Shown one piece after another: positions 48,081 through 56,837 of a stretch of 64,000 nt of DNA (positions are counted from its first letter, which is position 1; the number at the start of each line of letters is the position of its first letter). The position numbers and the translations under genes were made by a program. A model generated the notes under the pieces. That model searched no databases, was not told where the DNA came from, and was given only the letters and a program-made list of their open reading frames with translations. Origin of the DNA: Paenarthrobacter nitroguajacolicus (GTDB taxonomy: Bacteria > Actinomycetota > Actinomycetes > Actinomycetales > Micrococcaceae); assembly GCF_007786235.1 (NCBI RefSeq), contig NZ_VNFK01000006.1:248001-312000 (forward strand), read 5' to 3'.

Positions 48081-48726
48081 GCACCGTCAAAACGACCTCG
48101 GGCGCTTCCGGATCGCGTTCAATCTTGGAGCGCAGACGTTGGACATGAACGTTGACCAATCGTGTGTCGGCGGCGTGGCGGTAACCCCACACCTGCTCAA
48201 GCAGCAGCTCACGGGTGAAAACCTGCCAAGGCTTCCGCGCCAGGGCCACCAGGAGATCGAACTCAAGCGGTGTCAGCGAGATTCGCTCGCCACCGCGGGT
48301 CACCAAGTGACCTGCGACGTCGATGGTCACGTCCGCAATACGCAGGGTTTCAGGGGCCTTCTGTTCGCCCGGCCGCAGTCGTGCGCGGACTCGCGCCACC
48401 AGTTCAGCAGGCTTGAAGGGCTTGGGCACGTAATCGTCCGCGCCGGATTCCAGACCGCGGACCACGTCCGAGGTATCGGACTTTGCCGTGAGCATCACGA
48501 TGGGAACGTCCGACTCGCCACGGATCTGCCGGCACACCTCGATGCCGTCGGAGCCTGGCAACATGAGGTCCAGAAGCACCAAGTCAGGCTTGGAAGAGCG
48601 GAACACTTCCAGGGCTTGGCCGCCATCTGCGCAGAACACCGGCTCGAAGCCATCATTGCGCAGGACGATGCCAATCATCTCCGCGAGTGCTTCGTCGTCG
48701 TCAACTACCAGAATGCGTGCCTTCAT
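48052..48726 (-). CDS. mtrA: MtrA response regulator
   Basis: The start is ATG 48726 with AAGGGA about nine bases upstream, giving 224 residues. The receiver domain has VVDDDEALAEMI and the phosphoacceptor Asp53 in VLLDLMLPG; the OmpR-type winged helix ends with VWGYRHAADTRLVNVHVQRL and VRGVGYKAG. MtrA is an essential regulator in mycobacteria, acting on cell-wall hydrolases and dnaA region targets. It is the first gene of the mtrA-secA cluster and is divergent from the 48949 gene, so the 222-base intergenic region should contain both promoters. Confidence 0.96.
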   Translation of the reverse strand: MKARILVVDDDEALAEMIGIVLRNDGFEPVFCADGGQALEVFRSSKPDLVLLDLMLPGSDGIEVCRQIRGESDVPIVMLTAKSDTSDVVRGLESGADDYVPKPFKPAELVARVRARLRPGEQKAPETLRIADVTIDVAGHLVTRGGERISLTPLEFDLLVALARKPWQVFTRELLLEQVWGYRHAADTRLVNVHVQRLRSKIERDPEAPEVVLTVRGVGYKAGS

Positions 48727-48948
48727 AGTTATATATTCCCTTATCACCAAGTCTTTGTCCCGTTGGGCACGGCGCCCGGCATGGCGCCCCAAGGGCACTT
48801 CCACCGTACTGCACCCCGGCCTGGGTTCGCCGGGAAGGACGGTCGGTCGGTGGGCTATGAGGGACGACGGCGGGACTATAGGCTGGGTGCGAAGGTCCGT
48901 AGGGGGACGTCGGATGTCGGCGGGCCGGGTCTCATGGGGAGGATATCG

Positions 48949-50208
48949 GTGTCACAGCCAGAGCACGGCCAAAATCCATCGTCGGGTGGTCAGCCCGGTT
49001 GGACCAACCAACCGCAGTGGGGCAACCAGCCGCAGTGGGGTGGACCCCAGGGATGGGCGGCCCCGCAAGGTGGCGGGCAGTACAGCCAGGGCCAACCCGC
49101 TCCAGGGTGGCCTTCCGGACCTCCCTACGGACAGCCCCTCTACGTCGCTCCCCCAAAGCCGGGCGTCATTCCCCTGCGTCCCTTGCAGTTCGGCGAAATC
49201 CTGGACGGCTCTTTCCAATCGATCCGCCGCAATGCCGCTTCAATGTTTGGCTCCGCCCTGATCGTGCAAGCCATCGGGGCCGTTTTCATCGGCATCGTCA
49301 CCGTGGGAATGTTCCAGCTGTCCATGTCCCTTGAGAACGTGAGTTCGGAGGCCGAATTCACCGAAGCCATGGGTCCCTTCCTTGCCATCATGGCCGGAAC
49401 CTTGGGGGTTTCTGTTCTGATCGGCTTTCTTGGGTCTGTCCTCCAAGGCGTGTTGGCAGTACCGGTAGCCCGGGCCGTCCTCAACCGAAGGACCGGCTTC
49501 AAGCAGATGTGGAAGCTCGCCGGCCGGCGCATCTGGCCGCTGCTGGGCGTTGCGGTTTTGCTGACGCTGGGTGGGTTGCTCGCGGCAGCCGCAGTGATCG
49601 GGATCGCGGTATTGCTGTTTACGGCCATGGGTCCCGCCGCGCTGCTGGTAGTCCTTCCCCTGGGACTGGGTTCCATAGTGTTTTTCGTCTGGATTGCCTT
49701 GAAATTGATGCTGGCGCCGGCAGCCATTGTGGTGGAACGGACCGGCGTGTACGACGGACTGCTCCGCTCCTGGCACTTGACCAGAAACAATTGGTGGCGC
49801 ATCTTCGGGATCACCCTGGTGGTCGCCATCATGGTGGGAATCATTGCCCAGATCGTCCAGATCCCGGCTTCCTTGGCCGCTGCCGCCATCGGACAGGTCA
49901 TGGCACCCCACCCGGACCCGGAGACGGTCGCCTCCACCTTGGTCGTCACTACGGTGATCTCCACTGCGATCGGAGCCCTGGTGGGGTCTGTGACGTTCGC
50001 CTTCCAGTCCTCGGTTTCCGCGTTGCTCTACATGGACCTCCGGATGCGTCGGGACGGCTTGGATGTTGAGCTGATGCGGCTGATGGAAACCGGCGCAGAT
50101 CCGGATGGAATACCGGGCGCTCCGTCCGACCTGCCCCGAAACGACACCTGGCCTCCTCACGGCGGCCACTTTCCGCCCAGTGTCCCCGGGCACCGACCTC
50201 CGGCATGA
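48949..50208 (+). CDS. Polytopic membrane protein with a Gly/Gln/Pro-rich N-terminus
   Basis: The GTG at 48949 is the preferred start because GGGGAGG lies six bases upstream; the ATG at 48934 overlaps that Shine-Dalgarno sequence. About 419 residues: the first 65 are low-complexity (QPQWG repeats), followed by RPLQFGEILDGSFQSIRRN and six hydrophobic segments between about 100 and 385. This layout resembles actinobacterial proteins annotated as glycerophosphoryl diester phosphodiesterase membrane-domain or DUF7544/7847 type. No catalytic site is seen. It leads the DUF4129-DUF4350-MoxR-DUF58 operon with a four-base overlap to the next gene. Confidence 0.75.
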   Translation: MSQPEHGQNPSSGGQPGWTNQPQWGNQPQWGGPQGWAAPQGGGQYSQGQPAPGWPSGPPYGQPLYVAPPKPGVIPLRPLQFGEILDGSFQSIRRNAASMFGSALIVQAIGAVFIGIVTVGMFQLSMSLENVSSEAEFTEAMGPFLAIMAGTLGVSVLIGFLGSVLQGVLAVPVARAVLNRRTGFKQMWKLAGRRIWPLLGVAVLLTLGGLLAAAAVIGIAVLLFTAMGPAALLVVLPLGLGSIVFFVWIALKLMLAPAAIVVERTGVYDGLLRSWHLTRNNWWRIFGITLVVAIMVGIIAQIVQIPASLAAAAIGQVMAPHPDPETVASTLVVTTVISTAIGALVGSVTFAFQSSVSALLYMDLRMRRDGLDVELMRLMETGADPDGIPGAPSDLPRNDTWPPHGGHFPPSVPGHRPPA

Positions 50209-50870
50209 GGGCAGCCCCGATGGAACCGCCCGTGACGCCCGACCGAGACGAAGCGCGGCGCTGGGCAGCAGAAGAGTTATCAAAACCCCAATACCCTGAC
50301 GCGCAGCCCGGCTGGCTGGACCAACTGTGGCGGGACTTCCTCGACTGGCTTGCATCCCTGGAGGGCGACGGAACAGGGACAGGGCCCAATCTTGCTGTTC
50401 CCATGATTGTGGCCCTGGCCGTGGCACTCATCATCGTGGCCATCTTTGTGGTCCGGCCTCGGCTGAACGCACGACGAAAGACACCGCACGCAGACATTTA
50501 CGGGGATGACAGTACCGTCGATGCTGACGGATACCGGAGACGAGCGGGAACTGCAGCCGACGACGGCGACTGGCCGGCCGCCGTCGTCGATCAGTTTCGC
50601 GCTCTTGTACGCTCAGCCGAAGAGCGTGACGTGATTGACGTCCGGGCCGGGAGGACCGCAGACGAGGCCGCCGGACAGTTGGGGCAGGTATTTGGTGCTG
50701 CACAACGTCGGTTGGATGACGCCGCCCGCCTCTTCGATGCCGTGCGTTACGGCGAAGAGGGCGCGACGAAGGCCGACTACGAGAGACTCCTGCAGTTGGA
50801 CACCGAACTGCTTGCAATGAAACCCGATTTCGCGGGACAGGCGCAGGAGAGATTCGCGGTGCCCCGATGA
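50205..50870 (+). CDS. DUF4129-domain membrane protein
   Basis: A 221-residue protein with one membrane segment at about 68-88 and a cytoplasmic C-terminal DUF4129 region (about 120-215) containing DWPAAVVDQFRALVRSAEERD and the conserved LFDAVRYGEEGATKADYERL. DUF4129 is often fused to or encoded beside transglutaminase-like proteins in operons with MoxR and DUF58. It overlaps its neighbours on both sides by four bases, so expression is tightly coupled. The biochemical role is unknown. Confidence 0.85.
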   Translation: MRAAPMEPPVTPDRDEARRWAAEELSKPQYPDAQPGWLDQLWRDFLDWLASLEGDGTGTGPNLAVPMIVALAVALIIVAIFVVRPRLNARRKTPHADIYGDDSTVDADGYRRRAGTAADDGDWPAAVVDQFRALVRSAEERDVIDVRAGRTADEAAGQLGQVFGAAQRRLDDAARLFDAVRYGEEGATKADYERLLQLDTELLAMKPDFAGQAQERFAVPR

Positions 50871-52069
50871 CCACACCCCTCATGGACACAACACGCCGTC
50901 CGGACGATGCGGCACCTCCCGAACGATCCTCGATGCAGGGTTTCACGGCCTGGTTCCGCAAACACTTGGTGTGGATTGGGATCGGCGCCCTGCTGGCTGG
51001 CCTGGTGACCTATCTCGCCATCGCCAGTGTCTCCGGCGCCAAGGACCCACGGCCGTTGTCCGCCCGGAATCCAGCCCCGGATGGCGCCATGGCCGTAGCC
51101 GAAATCCTGGGGCGCCAAGGCGTGTCCATCGCGCCGACGGACACCCTCAAGGACACCCTGTCTGCGTTGTCAGGCAAAGACAATGCCACAGTCCTCCTCT
51201 ACGACCCCAAGGGCTTCCTGGATCAATCACAGGTGGAGGACCTCACGGCTGCTGCAGACCGTGTGGTGGTGGTGAAGCCGAGGCTCAGAACCCTCAACGG
51301 GCTTGGTCCGGAATTCCGGCCGGGTGGCGTGGTTCCCGAAGCGACCAGGGTCATGGAGCCTGCCTGTGGGCAGGAAGACGCCGAGGCAGCAGGAAGCGTC
51401 TCCGCGCAAGGTTCCGTTTATTCGGGGCCCGTGGTCTGCTACTCCCCCCGCGGCAACGGACCGGGCCTGTATGCGGCGTCGTCCGATGGGCGCGTCATTG
51501 TCCTCGGAAGCACGGACTTGCTGGACAACCAGCACCTCACAACAGAGGGAAACGCAGCCATTACCTTGCGTACTCTGGGCAACAACCGCGACCTGGTTTG
51601 GTATATCCCGGGTGTTGAAGACGTCTCCGCGACGACTTCCACTCCGACGCTCAGCGAACTGGCACCCCCGTGGTTGGCTTTCGCCGGTCCGTGGTTGGCC
51701 CTCGTGGCGGTGCTGGCCATTGCGTGGCGTGGCCGGCGAATGGGACCTCTCGTTTTCGAGCCCCTCCCCGTTGTGGTCAAGGCCGCTGAAACGGCGGAAG
51801 GCAGGGCTCGCCTTTACCAGGACTCACGGTCTGTGGGAAGGGCCGCCGACAACCTGCGGGCTGGAACGTTGACCCGCCTGGCCCGGCATTTCAATCTCGG
51901 CACCGACGCCACCAGGGCAGCAATCGTGGACGCTACTGCCCATCGCTTGGGGCGGCCGGCCCCTGAAGTACGGTCGGTCCTGATCGACCTCACGCCAGAA
52001 ACCGAAGGGCAACTGGTTCAGTGGGCCCAACACATCGAACGAATGGAACAGGAGGCGACCGCCCGATGA
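50867..52069 (+). CDS. DUF4350-domain membrane protein
   Basis: The 400-residue protein has an N-terminal membrane segment at about 33-55, a periplasm-facing DUF4350 domain (about 60-240, RNPAPDGAMAVAEILGRQGV) with a GATase-like fold by family description, and a second membrane segment at about 262-285 before a cytoplasmic helical tail. It is coupled by four-base overlaps to the DUF4129 and MoxR genes. The function is not established. Confidence 0.85.
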   Translation: MTTPLMDTTRRPDDAAPPERSSMQGFTAWFRKHLVWIGIGALLAGLVTYLAIASVSGAKDPRPLSARNPAPDGAMAVAEILGRQGVSIAPTDTLKDTLSALSGKDNATVLLYDPKGFLDQSQVEDLTAAADRVVVVKPRLRTLNGLGPEFRPGGVVPEATRVMEPACGQEDAEAAGSVSAQGSVYSGPVVCYSPRGNGPGLYAASSDGRVIVLGSTDLLDNQHLTTEGNAAITLRTLGNNRDLVWYIPGVEDVSATTSTPTLSELAPPWLAFAGPWLALVAVLAIAWRGRRMGPLVFEPLPVVVKAAETAEGRARLYQDSRSVGRAADNLRAGTLTRLARHFNLGTDATRAAIVDATAHRLGRPAPEVRSVLIDLTPETEGQLVQWAQHIERMEQEATAR

Positions 52070-53133
52070 GCAGCCAGCCGAACAGCTATACGGACAGCAA
52101 CAGCCACTACGCGGGCGGTACGACGCCCCAGGGAACGCAGCAAGGAAGCAGCGCTTCGGAGAACGGCCACGGTCACGCCGCTGAAGACCCGGCACGACAG
52201 TCGCTGCTGAATGTCCGTGCCGAAGTGGGCAAGGCTGTCGTCGGGCAGGATCCCACCGTCACGGGCATGCTCATTGCCCTTTTGTGCGGCGGTCACGTCC
52301 TCCTGGAGGGCGTACCTGGCGTAGCAAAGACTCTCTTGGTGAGGGCGTTGTCCACTGCCTTGAGCTTGGACACCAAACGCGTCCAGTTCACTCCCGACCT
52401 GATGCCGGGAGACGTCACGGGGTCGCTGGTCTACGACTCCCACTCCTCCGAGTTCACCTTCCGGGAAGGTCCAGTCTTCACGAACATCATGCTCGCGGAC
52501 GAGATCAACCGCACCCCGCCCAAGACGCAGGCCTCCCTCCTGGAAGCCATGGAGGAGCGTCAGGTGTCGGTCGATGGCGTGTCCCGCCCGTTGCCGAGTC
52601 CTTTCATCGTGGCGGCCACGCAGAACCCCGTGGAATATGAAGGAACCTATCCCCTGCCGGAGGCCCAACTTGACCGGTTCCTCCTCAAACTGACCATGCC
52701 GCTGCCCGGAAGGGCGGAGGAAATCGAGGTCATTCGTCGCCATGCCGGTGGCTTTGATCCGCGAAATCTCGCCGCAGCCGGCGTACGGCCGGTGGCTGGC
52801 GCCGTCGAACTTTCCGCTGCGCAGGCGGCGGTAGCGCAGGTGACTGTGGCCCCTGAACTCCTCGCGTACATCGTTGACATTGTCCGTGCCACAAGGACTG
52901 CGCCGTCGTTCCAGCTCGGTGTCTCCCCCCGTGGAGCCACCGCGCTGCTCAACACATCCAAGGCTTGGGCGTGGTTGTCCGGCAGGTCGTTCGTCACTCC
53001 GGACGACGTCAAGGCGTTGTCGTTGCCGTGCCTTCGGCACAGGGTAGGGCTCCGGCCGGAAGCACAGATGGATGGTATCCAGGTGGACGACGTCCTGGGC
53101 AGCATCCTCGCATCCGTCCCGGTGCCTCGGTGA
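52066..53133 (+). CDS. MoxR-family AAA+ ATPase
   Basis: The start ATG 52066 overlaps the previous stop by four bases, giving 355 residues. After a disordered N-terminus rich in Ser, Gly and His (about 1-45) comes the MoxR core: Walker A EGVPGVAKTLLVRAL, Walker B NIMLADEINRTPPKTQASLLEAMEE, sensor VAATQNPVEYEGTYPLPEAQLDRF and the lid domain PSFQLGVSPRGATALL. MoxR ATPases act as chaperones that activate or assemble partner proteins, commonly with VWA or DUF58 proteins such as the one encoded next. Confidence 0.93.
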   Translation: MSSQPNSYTDSNSHYAGGTTPQGTQQGSSASENGHGHAAEDPARQSLLNVRAEVGKAVVGQDPTVTGMLIALLCGGHVLLEGVPGVAKTLLVRALSTALSLDTKRVQFTPDLMPGDVTGSLVYDSHSSEFTFREGPVFTNIMLADEINRTPPKTQASLLEAMEERQVSVDGVSRPLPSPFIVAATQNPVEYEGTYPLPEAQLDRFLLKLTMPLPGRAEEIEVIRRHAGGFDPRNLAAAGVRPVAGAVELSAAQAAVAQVTVAPELLAYIVDIVRATRTAPSFQLGVSPRGATALLNTSKAWAWLSGRSFVTPDDVKALSLPCLRHRVGLRPEAQMDGIQVDDVLGSILASVPVPR

Positions 53134-53165
53134 GCTCTTTACCGGCCACGGCCAAGGTGGCCTGA

Positions 53166-54458
53166 ATGTACATCACGGGTCGTTTTGTAGTGCTGGCCCT
53201 GGCGGGATTGGTGCCGTTGGTGCTGCTTCCTGCGTGGAGCACCGTCCTGTTGGTGGTCGCTGGCCTGCTGCTGGTGCTCATGGTTGACCTCGTGGCGGCA
53301 GCCTCGCCGGCGAAGCTCGCACTGGAACGAAAGCAGCCAGGAAATGTGACGCTTGAGAGCAGCGTGGATTCCGAGCTGAGTGTCACCAACGGCACCGGGC
53401 GGAAGCTGCGGGCTCAAGTCAGGGATGGGTGGCAGCCGTCCGCAGGCGCCGTCAATCCTGCCCAGTCCTTGGTGGTCCCGTCCGGCGAGCGTCGCCGGAT
53501 GACGGTGACCTTGGTCCCGCGGCGTCGTGGTGATCTCACAAGCCCGCACGTGACCATCCGCTCGCTGGGGCCGTTGGGCCTTGCGGGCAGACAGCGAACA
53601 CGCGTACTCCCGGGCCAGTTGCGGGTCCTTCCACCGTTCCACTCGAAGCGCCACCTGCCCTCGAAGCTCCGGAAGCTCAGGGAACTGGATGGCCGGGCCG
53701 CGGTCCAGATCCGCGGCGCGGGAACAGAGTTCGACTCCCTCAGGGACTACGTCCGCGGCGATGACGTCCGTTCCATCGACTGGCGTGCCACCGCACGCCG
53801 CACGTCAGTAGTGGTGCGAACCTGGCGTCCGGAGCGTGACCGCCGGGTGGTCATTGTGCTCGATACTTCCCGAACAGCAGCCGCCAGGATTGAGGACGAG
53901 CCACGGCTGGACACGGGCATTGAGGCTGCGTTGTTGCTCGCTGTGCTGGCTGAACGGGGCGGGGACCGCGTTGACTTCCTGGCCTATGACCGGAGGCTTC
54001 GCGCCCGGGTCGATTCGGCGTCGAAAGGCAATCTGTTGGGACAACTGGTCCAGGCCATGGCCCCTTTGGAAGCCGAACTCATAGAACTGGACTGGCAGCA
54101 GATCCCGGGGCAGGTACGGACCGTCTCGGCGCACCGCTCGCTGGTGGTGCTGTTGACAGCGCTCGACGGCGGCGCCCCCGAAGAAGGTCTGCTCCCCACG
54201 GTGGCGCAATTGTCCCGCCTGCACGTGGTGGTGGTTGCATCGGTACGGGATCCGTTGCTCAAGGAAATGAAGGAGCAGCGGACCACGGCAAGCCAGGTCT
54301 TTCGGGCAGCGGCTGCCGAGCGTGCGCTGCTGGAACGTGCTGCAGTCATGGCACAGCTCCGGCAGCTCGGAGCCGAAGTGGTGGACGCCGAGCCACTTGA
54401 CCTGCCGCCCCTTCTGGCCGACACCTACATCCGGCTCAAAGCAGCCGGTCGACTCTAG
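53166..54458 (+). CDS. DUF58-domain (VWA-like) membrane protein
   Basis: A 430-residue protein with two closely spaced hydrophobic segments at about 5-45, a beta-rich region, then the DUF58 core: REYVRGDD-type LRDYVRGDDVRSIDWRATAR and a VWA-like region with VVIVLDTSRTAA. The C-terminus (about 300-430) has a LVVLLTALDGG strand. DUF58 proteins work with MoxR ATPases, probably in envelope assembly or stress. It starts 32 bases after the moxR-like stop. Confidence 0.9.
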   Translation: MYITGRFVVLALAGLVPLVLLPAWSTVLLVVAGLLLVLMVDLVAAASPAKLALERKQPGNVTLESSVDSELSVTNGTGRKLRAQVRDGWQPSAGAVNPAQSLVVPSGERRRMTVTLVPRRRGDLTSPHVTIRSLGPLGLAGRQRTRVLPGQLRVLPPFHSKRHLPSKLRKLRELDGRAAVQIRGAGTEFDSLRDYVRGDDVRSIDWRATARRTSVVVRTWRPERDRRVVIVLDTSRTAAARIEDEPRLDTGIEAALLLAVLAERGGDRVDFLAYDRRLRARVDSASKGNLLGQLVQAMAPLEAELIELDWQQIPGQVRTVSAHRSLVVLLTALDGGAPEEGLLPTVAQLSRLHVVVVASVRDPLLKEMKEQRTTASQVFRAAAAERALLERAAVMAQLRQLGAEVVDAEPLDLPPLLADTYIRLKAAGRL

Positions 54459-54478
54459 TTTCCTCAGGAAGGACTGCC

Positions 54479-55201
54479 ATGAACGCCCCCATCTATCGGC
54501 TGGCACTCGGCGATGATTTCTCCAAGCTGGCGCCGGAGCTCCAGGAGTACTTTTCGCTGGCGGCAGGTACAGGATCCTATGGGATCGGCGAAGGAGTGTT
54601 CGACGTTGTGGGTTGCCGGCAGAAATGGCTGCGCCCCCTGCTGGCACTTACTGGAGGTGAGGAGGCTTTCTTTCCCGAATATGGCGAGGGCATCCCGTTC
54701 CGGATTGAGAACCATGCCCACGTGGATCCTTTCGGGCGTCCGGCCCTGACTGCCCGGAGGGAGATCTACTTCCCATCCGGGACAAGGTTGTTCCACGATA
54801 CGACCAGCGCCATCACGACCCAGCACGACCAAGGTGGCGGCGAACCGGCCCGTTTAGTGGATCACGTAGGCCGCTATCGGCGGCTGGTGACGGATTTGGA
54901 CGTCAGTGTCACCGCTGAGGGCCGGCTTCGTGGTGTTTCCAAGGAGAGCCGCCTCTTCCTGGGTCCGCTGCGCATTCCTTTGCCGGCAGCCCTGGACGCC
55001 CGGGCCTATGCCGAGCAGTGGTGGGATAAGGACGAGGGAAAGCACCGCATCCAGGTCAAGGTCATTCAGCCGCAAATCGGTTTGGTGCTGGTGTATGCCG
55101 GACGCTTCGACTACAGGCTGGCACCTTACCTTCCAGGGGCCGCACCCGGAACGACGCTCCCCCGGTACGCGGAACCGGATCGCTGGGAGAAGCGGATCTA
55201 G
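54479..55201 (+). CDS. DUF4166-domain protein
   Basis: A 240-residue soluble protein with IYRLALGDDFSKLAPELQEYF at the N-terminus, GVFDVVGCRQKWLRPLLAL, and a closing HRIQVKVIQPQIGLVLVYAGRFDY, matching the DUF4166 family as I know it (often fused to saccharopine dehydrogenase-like or epimerase-type proteins). AGGAAGG lies just before the ATG. It follows the DUF58 gene after 20 bases and may share its transcript. No catalytic residues are recognised. Confidence 0.8.
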   Translation: MNAPIYRLALGDDFSKLAPELQEYFSLAAGTGSYGIGEGVFDVVGCRQKWLRPLLALTGGEEAFFPEYGEGIPFRIENHAHVDPFGRPALTARREIYFPSGTRLFHDTTSAITTQHDQGGGEPARLVDHVGRYRRLVTDLDVSVTAEGRLRGVSKESRLFLGPLRIPLPAALDARAYAEQWWDKDEGKHRIQVKVIQPQIGLVLVYAGRFDYRLAPYLPGAAPGTTLPRYAEPDRWEKRI

Positions 55202-55214
55202 CCTCACCCAATAA

Positions 55215-55259
55215 GCCTGGTTCCGGTCAGCTTGGTTCCCGTCAGCCTGGTTCCGGTCA
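55215..55259. repeat. Three tandem 15-bp units between convergent genes
   Basis: Units at 55215-55229, 55230-55244 and 55245-55259 differ by two substitutions in the middle copy. The last copy contains the stop codon of the minus-strand MetE-like gene. It is a short minisatellite, likely variable between strains. Confidence 0.9.
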
Positions 55260-56291
55260 GCCCTGAGCCAGCTGGTCCAGTCCATCGGCCACTTGCGTGA
55301 GCCTGGTCAGGATGTCCGTGGCTGCTGAGGGCTTGAGGTGTGCCAGTCCTGTAGATGGCGTGACGCGGATTCCCGAGAGCCCCGATGCCGGCAGGCCCAG
55401 CTGGCGCCACGGCTTCCAGATGCTTTCAACGACGTCCCCGGTCCGTGGCAGTTGCGCCTGCCCAACCCAGGTTGGCATCGCACCGGCCCACACCCGTTTC
55501 CCGGCTTCGACACCGGCAGCGAGCAGCTCCCACTGGCGGGTGGTCAGGGCTTTGAGCGGGACAGCGATGCCGTCCGCACCTGCGGCAAAAATCCGTTCGA
55601 TGGGCGCTTCGATCTCCGGTACGGACACAACGGTCTCGACGGCGCCCGCGGCCTGCAGTGCGTCGATCACCAGTCGCCATGCTCCTGTCACTTCCTCACC
55701 CGGGATGGACCGCAGGGTGCGGTAACCACTCGCGGTAGGGATGGTCCCGGCCATGACGGAGGCGATCTCCGGTTCGTCGATCTGAACCACTATTCCGGCG
55801 CCCGGTACTGCTGCCGAGATCCGGCGGAGGTGCTCCGCGACCCCCGCGGCCAAGGACTCGGCGATGTCGCGGCGGGCGCCATAATCCAGGAGGGCTCGTT
55901 CGCCATTGTGCAAGTGAAGACTCGCGGCAAGGCTCATGGGTCCCATCAACTGAATTTTTAGTTCACCCGCGGACACGTCCTCCATGCCGGCGACGTCGGC
56001 CAGGATGTTGATGTCCGTTGCGAGGGCCGAGTGGGCGCGCTGGGCATCCTTGCCCGGCCTGTCCACCAAGCGCCAGCCGTGGGGCTGCACATCGATGGCC
56101 AAATCCACCAGCAGGGAGCCCGAACGGCCAACGGCGTCCGAACCTATCCCCCGATCGGGAAGTTCGGGCAGGAAAGGAAGATGGGGATCGCCCAACTCTC
56201 CCTGGATAATCCGGGTTGCTTCCGCGGGATCGCTGCCGGGCCACGGCCCCAGGGCCGTGGCGCTGGCGCGCAGGTCGTTCTCAGGCGACAC
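55257..56291 (-). CDS. MetE-like TIM-barrel protein lacking the zinc ligands
   Basis: A 344-residue protein resembling the C-terminal half of cobalamin-independent methionine synthase: LKIQLMGPMSLAASLHLHNG, IVVQIDEPEIASVMAG, and RVTPSTGLAHL near the end. True MetE binds zinc through His-x-Cys, Glu and a later Cys; this protein contains no cysteine at all and has VSVPEIEAP where the His-x-Cys pair would be. It is therefore unlikely to methylate homocysteine by the standard mechanism, although homologues are annotated methionine synthase. Its start is three bases after the chorismate mutase stop, so the two are one operon. Confidence 0.75.
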   Translation of the reverse strand: MSPENDLRASATALGPWPGSDPAEATRIIQGELGDPHLPFLPELPDRGIGSDAVGRSGSLLVDLAIDVQPHGWRLVDRPGKDAQRAHSALATDINILADVAGMEDVSAGELKIQLMGPMSLAASLHLHNGERALLDYGARRDIAESLAAGVAEHLRRISAAVPGAGIVVQIDEPEIASVMAGTIPTASGYRTLRSIPGEEVTGAWRLVIDALQAAGAVETVVSVPEIEAPIERIFAAGADGIAVPLKALTTRQWELLAAGVEAGKRVWAGAMPTWVGQAQLPRTGDVVESIWKPWRQLGLPASGLSGIRVTPSTGLAHLKPSAATDILTRLTQVADGLDQLAQG

Positions 56292-56294
56292 GGA

Positions 56295-56684
56295 TCACGC
56301 CTGCTGGCTGGAGATCTGGTGATCCTCGGCGATGGCCTCGTGGTGGCGGATCACTTCGCTGATGATGAAATTCAAGAACTTCTCCGCAAAGGCAGGATCA
56401 AGGTGCGCATCTTCCGCGAGACGGCGCAGCCGTGCGATCTGGGCAGATTCCCGGCCCGGGTCGCCCGCAGGAAGCTTGTGGGTGGCCTTGAGGATTCCAA
56501 CTTTCTGGGTGGCCTTGAACCGCTCGGCGAGGAGGAAGACCAGTGTGGCGTCAATGTTGTCAATGCTGGACCGGATGGACAGCAGTTCCTCCATGACGGC
56601 ACGGTCCACGTGGCCGGCCAAGGAGCTCGCTGCCGGGTTGAAGGAATCGACGTCATGGGGAAGGGCGTTGTTCTGCTCGGTCAT
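56295..56684 (-). CDS. Chorismate mutase, AroQ type
   Basis: A 129-residue all-helical protein. LLSIRSSIDNIDATLVFLLAERFKATQKVG carries the first AroQ helix with the conserved Arg (SIRSSID) and the Arg-x-Lys pair (ERFKATQKVG), followed by GRESAQIARLRRLAED and HHEAIAEDHQ. It rearranges chorismate to prephenate for phenylalanine and tyrosine synthesis. It is the first gene of a two-gene transcript ending with the MetE-like gene. Confidence 0.9.
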   Translation of the reverse strand: MTEQNNALPHDVDSFNPAASSLAGHVDRAVMEELLSIRSSIDNIDATLVFLLAERFKATQKVGILKATHKLPAGDPGRESAQIARLRRLAEDAHLDPAFAEKFLNFIISEVIRHHEAIAEDHQISSQQA

Positions 56685-56785
56685 GCATCCCAGTCTATGG
56701 TGTGGGGCGTTACCGTCGTGGGTGTTACCTGCCGGTGGAGGGGTGGTAGCGCGAGAAGTTCGAGGGCAGTTTCCCGGAGCACAGA

Positions 56786-56818
56786 AAGGTGCGCCCCTCG
56801 CAAAGAGGGACGCACCTT
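56786..56818. terminator. Terminator after the peptide transporter operon
   Basis: A 14-bp stem with one mismatch and loop GCAAA lies about 20 bases downstream of the fused ATPase gene on the minus strand and upstream of the chorismate mutase gene. Confidence 0.75.
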
Positions 56819-56837
56819 CGCTTCTTCCGAAGGCGGC

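Noticed and set aside
48004..48948. Long upstream extension of the 48949 membrane protein frame
   Set aside because: It lies antisense to mtrA and the start of mtrB and lacks a protein-like pattern; the GTG with GGGGAGG at 48949 is far better.
49240..50427. Minus-strand frame rich in Gln/Arg/His opposite the membrane protein and DUF4129 genes
   Set aside because: Composition is that of antisense high-GC coding sequence, with no ribosome site or family match.
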